Assembly (NCBI GenBank): GCA_020630295.1
Contig: JAHDBR010000007.1
Span: 31,272 to 66,590 of the forward strand
Direction of reading: 5' to 3'
Length of the DNA stretch: 35,319 bases
Origin: Sphingomonadaceae bacterium
GTDB lineage: Bacteria; Pseudomonadota; Alphaproteobacteria; Sphingomonadales; Sphingomonadaceae
The notes below the pieces were generated by a model, which was not told where the DNA came from, did not search any database, and was given only the letters and a program-made list of their open reading frames with translations. Of this stretch, positions 9,163 through 15,814 are shown piece by piece. Within the stretch, counting starts at the first letter, position 1. Each line of letters opens with the position of its first letter. The translations under genes and the position numbers were made by a program.

Positions 9163-9591
9163 TCAGCCCTCCACTTCGAGGCCCATCGAACGCACGGAGC
9201 CTTCGATGATTTTCATGGCCTGATCGATATCGTTCGCGTTCAAGTCCGCCATCTTGGCTTCGGCGATTTCTTTAACCGCGCTGCGCTTGATGGTTCCGCC
9301 AACAACCTTGCCTGGTTCGCTAGAACCCTTCTTCAGCTTGGCAGCTTTCTTGATGTAATAGCTGGCTGGCGGTGTTTTGGTGGTGAAGCTGAACGAACGG
9401 TCCGCATAGACGGTGATCGTTGTCGGGATCGGAGCGTTCTTTTCAAGATCCTGTGTGGCCGCGTTAAACGCCTTACAGAATTCCATGATGTTTACGCCGC
9501 GCTGACCCAATGCCGGACCGATTGGCGGGGACGGGTTCGCAGTGCCCGCGGGCACTTGCAGCTTGATATAGCCTTCAATTTTCTTGGCCAT
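9163..9591 (-). CDS. rplK: 50S ribosomal protein L11
   Basis: The 142-residue protein is ribosomal protein L11, part of the GTPase-associated centre. It opens with [20 protein letters not shown] and has [22 protein letters not shown], both diagnostic. The start at 9591 is chosen because AAGGAGG stands a few bases upstream (9598-9604) and the length then matches the family; a longer in-frame extension to 9654 would run through the leader hairpin. It is upstream of rplA, and on its other side the usual nusG neighbour has been displaced by two opposite-strand genes. Confidence 0.97.
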   Translation of the reverse strand: MAKKIEGYIKLQVPAGTANPSPPIGPALGQRGVNIMEFCKAFNAATQDLEKNAPIPTTITVYADRSFSFTTKTPPASYYIKKAAKLKKGSSEPGKVVGGTIKRSAVKEIAEAKMADLNANDIDQAMKIIEGSVRSMGLEVEG

Positions 9592-9614
9592 GATAGGCCT
9601 CCTTTCACACTGTC

Positions 9615-9650
9615 GAACCATCGCGCCTATCGGCACGATTTCAGCGGTTC
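9615..9650 (-). promoter_or_regulatory. Helix-bulge-helix in the rplK leader, candidate L1 autoregulatory site
   Basis: On the minus strand the leader folds as an outer 5-pair helix (9646-9650 with 9615-9619), a six-base one-sided bulge GCUGAA (9640-9645), an inner 8-pair helix with one G-U pair (9632-9639 with 9620-9627) and a four-base GAUA loop. It ends 11 bases before the rplK ribosome site. Known L1-binding sites on 23S rRNA and on L11-L1 operon messages are two helices flanking an asymmetric loop. The match to the L1 consensus was not tested. Confidence 0.5.
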
Positions 9651-9714
9651 TCATGTTAAGTGGTCAAACAGCGCATATGCGCCTCCCACGTGAGTTCCTT
9701 TGCAGGAATGCGCG

Positions 9715-9742
9715 CGCATAACGGATTGTTGGCGAATTGCAA
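9715..9742 (-). promoter_or_regulatory. Probable rplKA promoter
   Basis: Reading the minus strand, TTGCAA at 9742-9737 and TATGCG at 9720-9715 are separated by 16 bases. This would give a leader of about 115 bases before the rplK start. It also implies that rplKA has its own promoter rather than depending on read-through from nusG. The -10 box is imperfect. Confidence 0.4.
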
Positions 9743-9801
9743 GCGATTCGGCACTCCCGCACGCGCATAATCGCGTGATGTCATATGGCCGAAATATACT
9801 G

Positions 9802-9830
9802 TTAACATATTGGTTATAAGACAATAAGTT
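9802..9830 (+). promoter_or_regulatory. Possible promoter of the PspA-like gene
   Basis: TTAACA at 9802-9807 and TAAGTT at 9825-9830 are spaced by 17 bases inside a strongly AT-rich stretch (about 9781-9850), ending 26 bases before the start codon. No sigma-54 promoter with the required GG/GC spacing was found, although pspA is sigma-54 dependent in enterics. Confidence 0.3.
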
Positions 9831-9856
9831 CAATGCATATTACTTAAGGGGGGCAT

Positions 9857-10555
9857 ATGTTTCGTATCGCTATTCAAGTTAAAGAGCTGATTTCCAGCAA
9901 TCTGACCCACGCAATGGACAGCGCCAGCAACCCGGCCAAGATGCTGGGCCAGCTGCAGCGCGAAGTGGAAGAGGCTATTATCGGTTTGCAGGGCGAGCTG
10001 ACCCAAGCGGAGCGCCGTCTTGAACGCGCCAAAGCCAAATTGAATGAAGCCGAACTGCGCGGTGCCGACTGGACCGACAAGGCAAAGATCGCGATGGATA
10101 ATGACCGCGAGGATCTGGCCCGTTCCGCGCTGCTTGCGCGTGAAGAGTGCAAAGATGCAGCGGAAGCGAAGCGCGAAGAAATTGCCGGACTAAAAGACGA
10201 CATTCGCGAAATGACGCAGGCCATCCGCGATCTGGAAGCCAAGCATACAGAAACACGCAGCCGCCTGGCGGACCAGCGGGCCGCGGACGGCGGCAGCAGT
10301 TCCGCCGGCTGCAGCAGCGCAGCAAGCAGGACCGATCGCCGAATGGATCACATCAGCCGGCTGGAGAAGCGCACCGAATTCGCCACTCAGGATAGCGCCA
10401 CCTCACGCGGTCACGCAGCTACCGAGCGTGAAATCGAAGAAATGCGGCGCGACCGCAAAATCAACGAAGAACTGGAATCACTGCGCGGCAATGATGCGAA
10501 ACCGGCCAAACCAGCCGCGCGCAAACCGCGAAAGAAAACCAACAAGGCAGCCTAA
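9857..10555 (+). CDS. pspA: PspA/IM30-family phage shock protein
   Basis: The 232-residue product resembles PspA/Vipp1, a coiled-coil peripheral protein that binds damaged inner membrane. It begins with a short amphipathic helix (MFRIAIQVKELISS). Next comes the family segment with DSASNPAKMLGQLQREVEEAI and long charged helices up to about residue 140. The middle (about 142-158) is an unusual Ser/Gly/Cys-rich stretch. After it, helical sequence resumes (SRLEKRTEFATQ) and the C-terminus is basic (PAARKPRKKTNKAA). The start has a strong purine site, AAGGGGGG. No PspF, PspB or PspC is nearby. A terminator follows. It stands on the strand opposite to the ribosomal genes that surround it. See the finding on a possible double frameshift in the Ser-rich stretch. 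Confidence 0.82.
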   Translation: MFRIAIQVKELISSNLTHAMDSASNPAKMLGQLQREVEEAIIGLQGELTQAERRLERAKAKLNEAELRGADWTDKAKIAMDNDREDLARSALLAREECKDAAEAKREEIAGLKDDIREMTQAIRDLEAKHTETRSRLADQRAADGGSSSAGCSSAASRTDRRMDHISRLEKRTEFATQDSATSRGHAATEREIEEMRRDRKINEELESLRGNDAKPAKPAARKPRKKTNKAA

Positions 10556-10581
10556 GCCGCCTTTCCAAGGCTCGACAAAAC

Positions 10582-10615
10582 AAGGGGCGCAGTGGTCATA
10601 CCACCGCGCCCCTTT
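10582..10615 (+). terminator. Intrinsic terminator after the PspA-like gene
   Basis: Arms 10582-10595 and 10601-10614 pair as AAGGGGCGC/GCGCCCCTT and GTGG/CCAC with one A-C mismatch (10591/10605) and a five-base loop. They are followed by TTTCGTTT. It lies about 26 bases after the stop codon. Confidence 0.8.
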
Positions 10616-10620
10616 CGTTT

Positions 10621-10647
10621 GGCAGTCAGCAAACGTGTGTGACTGCC
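10621..10647. repeat. Perfect 8-base inverted repeat upstream of the DUF11 gene
   Basis: GGCAGTCA at 10621-10628 is repeated in inverted form at 10640-10647, with an 11-base spacer. It immediately follows the terminator hairpin. No T-run follows, so it may be an operator or second stem-loop rather than a terminator. The remainder of the gap (10648-10762) is AT-rich and has no clear promoter. Confidence 0.5.
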
Positions 10648-10762
10648 GTATAAATTTGGGAGATGTAAAGAGACGTAACTGGTGTTGGTGCGGAGCCTGA
10701 ATTTAACCCACCATTTACCTTACCCTGTGAAAAAATGACCGATCTCATTTATAGGAAATCTA

Positions 10763-12475
10763 ATGTCACAGCCGGGACTAGCTTGCCGCCATGCGTCGCT
10801 CGGGCAGATGAGCAATACAAGCCTTCGGCGCTGCGCGGTCGCCACATTGGTACTCATGGGCCTCGGGTTATCAGCCACTCCTTTGGCTGCTCAAACCCAG
10901 CGTGCTGTGCAAAACCCCAGTTGGGAAGAAAACGATCCACCAGGTGATCCCAGTTTTCGTATTTACGCCAATGCAGATGTGCCCGGATGGGACAGCACCA
11001 CCGGCAGTATCGAGATTTGGGACAATAATTTCCAAGGTGTTCCAGCTGCCACAGGTCAAAGATTTGCCGAACTGAACGCAAACTCGAACGGCTCTACCTA
11101 CCAAGACATCTGCATATTAAATGGTGATGAAATAAACTGGGCGTTCTTCCATCGTGCGCGTAGTTCAGGGCCAGCGATACAGAACGTGTCGCTTGAAATC
11201 GCTGATTCATCGGGCACGGTGGTCCAGTCTCTGGCGACATCTAATTCCAGCAACACTACATCGTGGGATTTTTTCCAAGGAACAACTGCGCCGTTTACCG
11301 GCGCAACAGGTGTCTACCGTTTTCAATTCACAACAACCAATACCGGCAGCCTCGGCAACTTTCTGGACGGGATGGATATTTCCGTTCTCCCAATCGTCGA
11401 GTTCGCTCAAAGCGCGACATCTTCCGTCGAAGGTGAAACTACACCCAATGTACCCTCTATCGCATTTACAGGGCGTATCGATGCACCCACAAATGTGACT
11501 ATCCAGATCACGGGAGGTAGCGGGACACTTGGCGATGATTATCAAACGCCGTCTGGTACAAATACTTGGACAATTACCATCCCTGCAGGTGATTATATTG
11601 CCGCAGAGTTCGACATCGGTCTGACATTGATTGCAGATGGCGTGGGCGACAATGGTGAGACAATAGATTTCGCCATCGCCGCATCGCCAGACGACTACAA
11701 TCTATCCTCGACACAAACATGCGGTGCTGCACCGGCCCAAACTGCACAACATGTGATCGAGGAATCATCGGATCTCAAGACAGTCAAAACACTGACTTCC
11801 GCCAGCGCGACGCCTGTCGCGGGCGAGATAGTCACATACGACATTTCGGTTACTAATGACGGCCCTTCAGTCGCAACAGGTGCATCACTAACTGACTTGA
11901 TACCAGCCGAATTAACCCCAACAGCACTCAATGGTAGCGTCTCTCAGGGCATATATGATACTGCCTCGGGCCTTTGGTCTATCGGTTCTTTAGGAGTTGG
12001 AGATACTGCAACTCTCACGATTGAGGGAACGGTAAACGGCGATAATGGCGGGCAAACCATAACAAATATCACCAGTGCAGCAAGCGGAGATCAACCAGAC
12101 CCCTCAACAACTGGTGACGACTTGAGCGAAACGGTTACGGTTACACCATCTGCCGACCTCTCGGTCAGCAAAACCAACACGCCTGGCCAGAATGGTGAAA
12201 TTGATTTGGCAGACGATGGTGTGATCAAAGGCGCTACTACATCATATTCACTTGTAGTTACGAACAACGGACCTGATGCAATGACTGGTGCTGTGATAGG
12301 CGACACCCCTGGCGCAGGTATCACCTGCCCATCAGGAGACGCTGTGACTATTACAGGAGACGGCGTGCCTTCCGGCAGCTATACTTTCGGTGATCTTTCC
12401 GGCAGCGGCATCACGCTTGGCACACTCGGTGTCGGAGAACAAGCTACGCTCAATGTTACCTGCACCGTGGACTGA
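10763..12475 (+). CDS. Secreted DUF11-repeat surface protein
   Basis: The 570-residue product is an exported modular protein. A signal peptide (hydrophobic run VATLVLMGLGLSATPLAAQ) is followed by three parts. First is a domain of roughly 45-210 with PGWDSTTGSIEIW and GQRFAELNA, similar to the beta-sandwich modules found in front of DUF11 repeats. Second is a Calx-beta-like stretch (about 215-320). Third are two DUF11 repeats (about 330-435 and 455-570) with the typical ITYDISVTNDGPSVATG and YSLVVTNNGPDAMTG phrases. It stops directly after the second repeat, without an obvious anchor or sorting domain. ATG at 10763 has AGGAAA upstream; a second ATG at 10808 would give a more normal 29-residue signal peptide. 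The base composition looks more AT-rich than that of its neighbours. It probably has a structural or adhesive role. Confidence 0.8.
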   Translation: MSQPGLACRHASLGQMSNTSLRRCAVATLVLMGLGLSATPLAAQTQRAVQNPSWEENDPPGDPSFRIYANADVPGWDSTTGSIEIWDNNFQGVPAATGQRFAELNANSNGSTYQDICILNGDEINWAFFHRARSSGPAIQNVSLEIADSSGTVVQSLATSNSSNTTSWDFFQGTTAPFTGATGVYRFQFTTTNTGSLGNFLDGMDISVLPIVEFAQSATSSVEGETTPNVPSIAFTGRIDAPTNVTIQITGGSGTLGDDYQTPSGTNTWTITIPAGDYIAAEFDIGLTLIADGVGDNGETIDFAIAASPDDYNLSSTQTCGAAPAQTAQHVIEESSDLKTVKTLTSASATPVAGEIVTYDISVTNDGPSVATGASLTDLIPAELTPTALNGSVSQGIYDTASGLWSIGSLGVGDTATLTIEGTVNGDNGGQTITNITSAASGDQPDPSTTGDDLSETVTVTPSADLSVSKTNTPGQNGEIDLADDGVIKGATTSYSLVVTNNGPDAMTGAVIGDTPGAGITCPSGDAVTITGDGVPSGSYTFGDLSGSGITLGTLGVGEQATLNVTCTVD

Positions 12476-12556
12476 TCTACCGGTCAGACCGCCCTTGCTA
12501 TAGCCAAAGTAGGCCGGCTTTCTTGATCCTGGAAAGCAGTCCGGAAAGTAATCTGC

Positions 12557-13093
12557 CTATTTGGCCAGTTCGACCTGTTCGAACTCCAGCTCGACCGGAG
12601 TTGCGCGGCCAAAGATCGAAACAGACACTTTGACTTTCGCTTTGTCGAAATCGAGCTCTTCCACGATGCCGTTGAAGCTGGCGAACGGGCCGTCGAGTAC
12701 TTTGACCGAATCGCCAATCTCGTATTCGACGTGGATGTCTTTCTTCGGAGCGGCTTTCGCTTCTTCGACACCGCCGAAATAGCGCGCAGCTTCTTTTTCA
12801 GAAATCGCCTGAGGCTTGTTTCCCGAACCAAGAAAGCCGGTAACCTTCGGCGTGTTCTTGACCAGGTGATACACATCATCGGTCATATTCAGCTTCGCGA
12901 GAACATAGCCCGGCATAAACTTGCGCTCTACCTGAACTTTCTTGCCGCGCTTTACCTCGGTGATGGTTTCCGTGGGCACTTCCACTTCCTCAACACCTTC
13001 CGACAGGCCCAGACGTTCCGCTTCGGAAATAATTGCGTCGCGAACCTTGTTCTCGAACCCTGAATAGGCGTGGATGATATACCAGCGAGCCAT
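12557..13093 (-). CDS. nusG: Transcription termination/antitermination protein NusG
   Basis: The 178-residue protein is NusG, which binds RNA polymerase and links it to Rho or the ribosome. The N-terminal NGN domain starts with MARWYIIHAYSGFENKV and has FMPGYVLAKLNMTDDVYHLVKNTPKVTGFLG. The C-terminal KOW domain has IGDSVKVLDGPFASFNGIVEELD. The length matches the family. It follows secE with a 53-base gap. In many bacteria rplK comes next, but here two opposite-strand genes (DUF11 and PspA-like) intervene. Confidence 0.97.
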   Translation of the reverse strand: MARWYIIHAYSGFENKVRDAIISEAERLGLSEGVEEVEVPTETITEVKRGKKVQVERKFMPGYVLAKLNMTDDVYHLVKNTPKVTGFLGSGNKPQAISEKEAARYFGGVEEAKAAPKKDIHVEYEIGDSVKVLDGPFASFNGIVEELDFDKAKVKVSVSIFGRATPVELEFEQVELAK

Positions 13094-13146
13094 GAAATTA
13101 CCCTGTCAGAAAAATACGTGGGAGAAATTGCCGCGCAGCGCAGCGA

Positions 13147-13353
13147 TCAAGCGAGTGTCAGCAGCCAGCTAACCACCGAACCGAATACGGTATCGATGCC
13201 GAGGAAAAACAGCGAAAGAATCACCATCATGATGCCGACGAAAATCGCCGTCGTGATGGTTTCCTGACGCGTAGGCCACACAACCTTGCTGGTTTCCGTG
13301 CGGACTTGGCGAATAAATTCACCCGGCGTGGTCTTGGAAGTCTTCTCAGCCAT
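13147..13353 (-). CDS. secE: Preprotein translocase subunit SecE
   Basis: This 68-residue protein is the short, single-span form of SecE, the essential clamp of the SecYEG channel. The cytoplasmic amphipathic part has EFIRQVRTETSKVVWPTRQET, the diagnostic segment, and is followed by one membrane helix (about residues 36-60). It is the first gene of the secE-nusG unit. A gap of 252 bases, shared with the divergent symporter gene, holds its likely promoter. Confidence 0.96.
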   Translation of the reverse strand: MAEKTSKTTPGEFIRQVRTETSKVVWPTRQETITTAIFVGIMMVILSLFFLGIDTVFGSVVSWLLTLA

Positions 13354-13469
13354 AATCTTCAGCTTTCGCTGCTCGTGTTAAAAATCGTCTCTTCCGGGAT
13401 GGGGTCATCGCCGCCCCAGTTCAAGACTGGGAGGGGCTGTAACACCAACAAATGTCGGAAGACGCGAGT

Positions 13470-13498
13470 CATCTAGGCGCAGCATGGGGCAAAAGCAA
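13470..13498 (-). promoter_or_regulatory. Probable secE-nusG promoter
   Basis: On the minus strand TTGCTT (13498-13493) and TAGATG (13475-13470) are separated by 17 bases. The leader would be about 110 bases long and would contain a 6-pair stem-loop (CCCAGT and ACTGGG, near 13413-13429). This is an inference from motif and spacing only. Confidence 0.35.
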
Positions 13499-13550
13499 GA
13501 CAGTGCTGCGCATCAATTCTGCGCGTCCTGCCGCATAGGGGCTGGCAATG

Positions 13551-13577
13551 CCGCGCACACCGTTCTAGCGTGCGCGG
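13551..13577 (+). promoter_or_regulatory. Stem-loop with T-rich tail before the symporter gene
   Basis: CCGCGCAC (13551-13558) pairs perfectly with GTGCGCGG (13570-13577) around an 11-base loop, followed by CAATTCTTTTCTG and then the symporter ribosome site. On the plus strand it has the look of a terminator or attenuator within a 5' leader. No ligand-binding domain is evident upstream. Confidence 0.5.
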
Positions 13578-13605
13578 CAATTCTTTTCTGAGGGGGAAGC
13601 CAAGA

Positions 13606-15144
13606 ATGGCTGCAAATACACAAGAGGCGGTCAGCCTGATTGACCGCGTGACCAACGTTTCCGATTTCATCTGGGGCGGCACATGGAACGGGGAGGCGCT
13701 TCCGTGGCTCTCCATCGGCGGACAGCCAATCCCGCCTATGACCCTGATCCTGCTGGGGATCGGAATGTGGATCATGTTCGGGCTCAAATTCTACCCGATC
13801 CGCCAGCTGGGAAGCGCATTTAAGGGATTGTTTGCAGGCCGGAAAAGTGATGGCGACGGAGAAATTTCTCCATTCGCAGCTTTGTCGACCGCGCTTTCGG
13901 GACAGGTTGGTACGGGTAACCTTGCAGGTGTCGCCACGGCCATCGCGCTGGGCGGCCCGGGCGCGATCTTCTGGATGTGGATTACCGCTTTGGTAGGGAT
14001 GGCTTTGGCCTTTGCTGAAGGCTCGCTAGCCATTCGCTACCGTGAGAAGACATCGGACGGTGTCTATCGCGGCGGTCCGATGAGCTACATTATGATGGGT
14101 CTCGGCCCGAAATGGACGTGGCTGGCGATTCTTTTCTGCCTCGGCACGCTGTTCTCCGCACTGGTTACCGGCAATTCCATTCAAGCCAACGCAGTTGCGG
14201 ACGGTCTGAACGAGTTGTTCGGTATCGAAGAAGCCGTTGGCGGCGCGATTGTCGCCATTCTGGTATTCATCGTGATTATCGGCGGCATCAAGTCGATAGG
14301 TAATGTTGCAGAGAAAATCATTCCGTTCATGGCAGCAGCTTACATCGTGATGGCCGTGATCGCCCTGATCCTGAACATTGCGGATATTCCGGCTACATTC
14401 GGCCTGATTTTCCACGGTGCTTTCAATCCGCAAGCAGCGACTGGCGGTTTCGTGGGTGCAGCGATCATGCTGGCAATCCGCGCCGGTGTGGCGCGCGGCC
14501 TGTTCTCTAACGAAGCAGGTCAGGGCTCTACCCCGATCGCACACGCGGTTGCGCAAACGAATGACCCTGAACAGCAAGGCCGCATGGCGATGCTGGGAAC
14601 ATTCATCGATACGATCATCATCTGCACGATGACCGCTCTGGTCATTCTGACTGTGCAAGGTGACTTCACCGGTGGCGGCCAAGCGGTCGCCCACGCGTGG
14701 AACAGCGATCTTGAAGGCTTTGCGATGACATCGGGCGCGTTTGCTGCGGCATTCCCGTTCGAGATTGCCGGAACCCCCATTGGCACAGTGGTTGCCAGTA
14801 TCGCGCTGATCCTGTTCGTGTTCACGACCCTGCTGACATGGTCATATTACGGAGAGCGGGCCATTACCTTTATCTATGACCGTATTCCGGGCTCGACCCG
14901 CGGCGGTGAGAAGGTCCTGCATATGATCTGGCGCGTATTGTGGTGTGTCGTGATTTATCTCGGCAGCACGCTGGATCTCACACTGGTCTGGCGCATGGGA
15001 GATATCTCCAACGCCGCAATGGCCCTGCCGAACCTGCTGGCACTGGCTCTGCTGTCCGGCGTTGTGTTCAAACTGGCAAAGGGGGACAAGAAGGCCGGGA
15101 AAGATTTCCGCGCTGATACCCCGGAAGAACCGAACGAATACTAA
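13606..15144 (+). CDS. Alanine or glycine:cation symporter, AGCS family
   Basis: The 512-residue integral membrane protein fits the AGCS family, which takes up alanine or glycine with sodium or protons. The family signature appears as GQVGTGNLAGVATAIALGGP followed by GAIFWMWITALVGMALAF. Roughly ten hydrophobic spans can be counted, and FSNEAGQGSTPIAHA is also characteristic. ATG at 13606 follows AGGGGGAAG; the in-frame upstream start at 13570 would begin inside the leader hairpin and is rejected. It diverges from secE and ends in a strong terminator. Its position between tRNA-Trp and secE breaks the usual gene order. Confidence 0.93.
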   Translation: MAANTQEAVSLIDRVTNVSDFIWGGTWNGEALPWLSIGGQPIPPMTLILLGIGMWIMFGLKFYPIRQLGSAFKGLFAGRKSDGDGEISPFAALSTALSGQVGTGNLAGVATAIALGGPGAIFWMWITALVGMALAFAEGSLAIRYREKTSDGVYRGGPMSYIMMGLGPKWTWLAILFCLGTLFSALVTGNSIQANAVADGLNELFGIEEAVGGAIVAILVFIVIIGGIKSIGNVAEKIIPFMAAAYIVMAVIALILNIADIPATFGLIFHGAFNPQAATGGFVGAAIMLAIRAGVARGLFSNEAGQGSTPIAHAVAQTNDPEQQGRMAMLGTFIDTIIICTMTALVILTVQGDFTGGGQAVAHAWNSDLEGFAMTSGAFAAAFPFEIAGTPIGTVVASIALILFVFTTLLTWSYYGERAITFIYDRIPGSTRGGEKVLHMIWRVLWCVVIYLGSTLDLTLVWRMGDISNAAMALPNLLALALLSGVVFKLAKGDKKAGKDFRADTPEEPNEY

Positions 15145-15164
15145 TCATCGGTGCAATCCAATAG

Positions 15165-15201
15165 AAAGGCCGGCCCCGCATAGAAAGCGTGGCCGGCCTT
15201 T
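15165..15201. terminator. Intrinsic terminator after the symporter gene
   Basis: A perfect 11-pair stem (15165-15175 with 15191-15201, AAAGGCCGGCC and its complement) is followed by T-rich sequence on the plus strand and preceded by A-rich sequence. It may also end transcripts of the small convergent minus-strand gene at 15244-15393. Confidence 0.85.
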
Positions 15202-15243
15202 TCTGTTACTCACTCTCTTGCCTTGTCAGGCAGAGACGCTTGC

Positions 15244-15393
15244 TTACGCGACACCAAACAGACGCGCCAGAAAGCTGGGCTCGTCCATGGGCAATACGCG
15301 GCCATGCTTCATCAGGCGCTGCGAAGCGTCGCTATAAGGGCGCGGCTGTACCCATTTATCGGGACGGCTGCTGCGATAGGTCAGGTTTGACAT
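15244..15393 (-). CDS. Small hypothetical protein, 49 residues
   Basis: This short basic protein (MSNLTYRSSRPDKWVQPRPY at the start, ending PSFLARLFGVA) has no recognised domain, signal peptide or membrane span. Three ATG codons stand in a row (15399, 15396, 15393). The GGAGA ribosome site is only two bases before the first, so the third, which has normal spacing, is chosen. It lies downstream of tRNA-Trp on the same strand and may be co-transcribed with it. I believe similar small proteins occur in sphingomonads, but this was not checked. The codon pattern and ribosome site support a real gene. Confidence 0.6.
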   Translation of the reverse strand: MSNLTYRSSRPDKWVQPRPYSDASQRLMKHGRVLPMDEPSFLARLFGVA

Positions 15394-15559
15394 CATCATT
15401 TCTCCATCTGTTACTGCCACATTCTGCCGATCATAATGCACGGACTGCCTTTGTGGTTCCTGAATGTCTCGATTGCATTTCGTTCAGGCGCGCCAAAAGG
15501 TTTCGTAAACAGACGAAGAAATTTGCATGATGCTGCAACGGTTTGTCGGGAAAAGAACC

Positions 15560-15635
15560 TGGCAGGGGCACAGAGACTCGAACTCTGGACCTTCGGTTTT
15601 GGAGACCGACGCTCTACCAACTGAGCTACGCCCCT
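15560..15635 (-). tRNA. trnW: tRNA-Trp (anticodon CCA)
   Basis: The minus strand folds as a complete cloverleaf: acceptor AGGGGCG/TGCCCCT, D arm GCTC/GAGC, anticodon stem TCGGT/ACCGA with loop CTCCAAA (anticodon CCA), variable loop AGGTC, and T arm CAGAG/CTCTG with loop TTCGAGT. Discriminator G and a CCA end are encoded (15563-15560), giving 76 bases. tRNA-Trp directly precedes secE in many bacteria; here about 2.2 kb separates them. Confidence 0.97.
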
Positions 15636-15742
15636 CCAGGTGGGAGCCGATTACTTAGCGGCACGGCATATGGCAAGCGATTCGTGGAAATCCGCGCTTT
15701 TGAGCGTATAAGAGGCCGCTCACACCCCGCGATGCGGAACCG

Positions 15743-15770
15743 TTGGACCATTTCGGCGCTAATATATGAT
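15743..15770 (+). promoter_or_regulatory. Probable promoter of the glutaredoxin-MauE gene
   Basis: TTGGAC at 15743-15748 and TATGAT at 15765-15770 are spaced by 16 bases. They lie 45 bases before the start codon, and both boxes are close to the sigma-70 consensus. The tRNA-Trp promoter must lie on the other strand of the same gap (15636-15814), but no convincing box pair was found for it. Confidence 0.55.
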
Positions 15771-15814
15771 AGCGCGCACGAACACATCCGTCAGACTTAC
15801 CCAGGGATAACTAC

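Noticed and set aside
9651-9833. 60-residue minus-strand open frame upstream of rplK
   Set aside because: It spans the promoter and leader of rplKA, has no ribosome site and no recognisable sequence.
9657-9856. Sigma-54 promoter before the PspA-like gene
   Set aside because: TGGC and TTGC sequences are present near 9730-9740 but without the spacing that sigma-54 needs, and no PspF gene is nearby.
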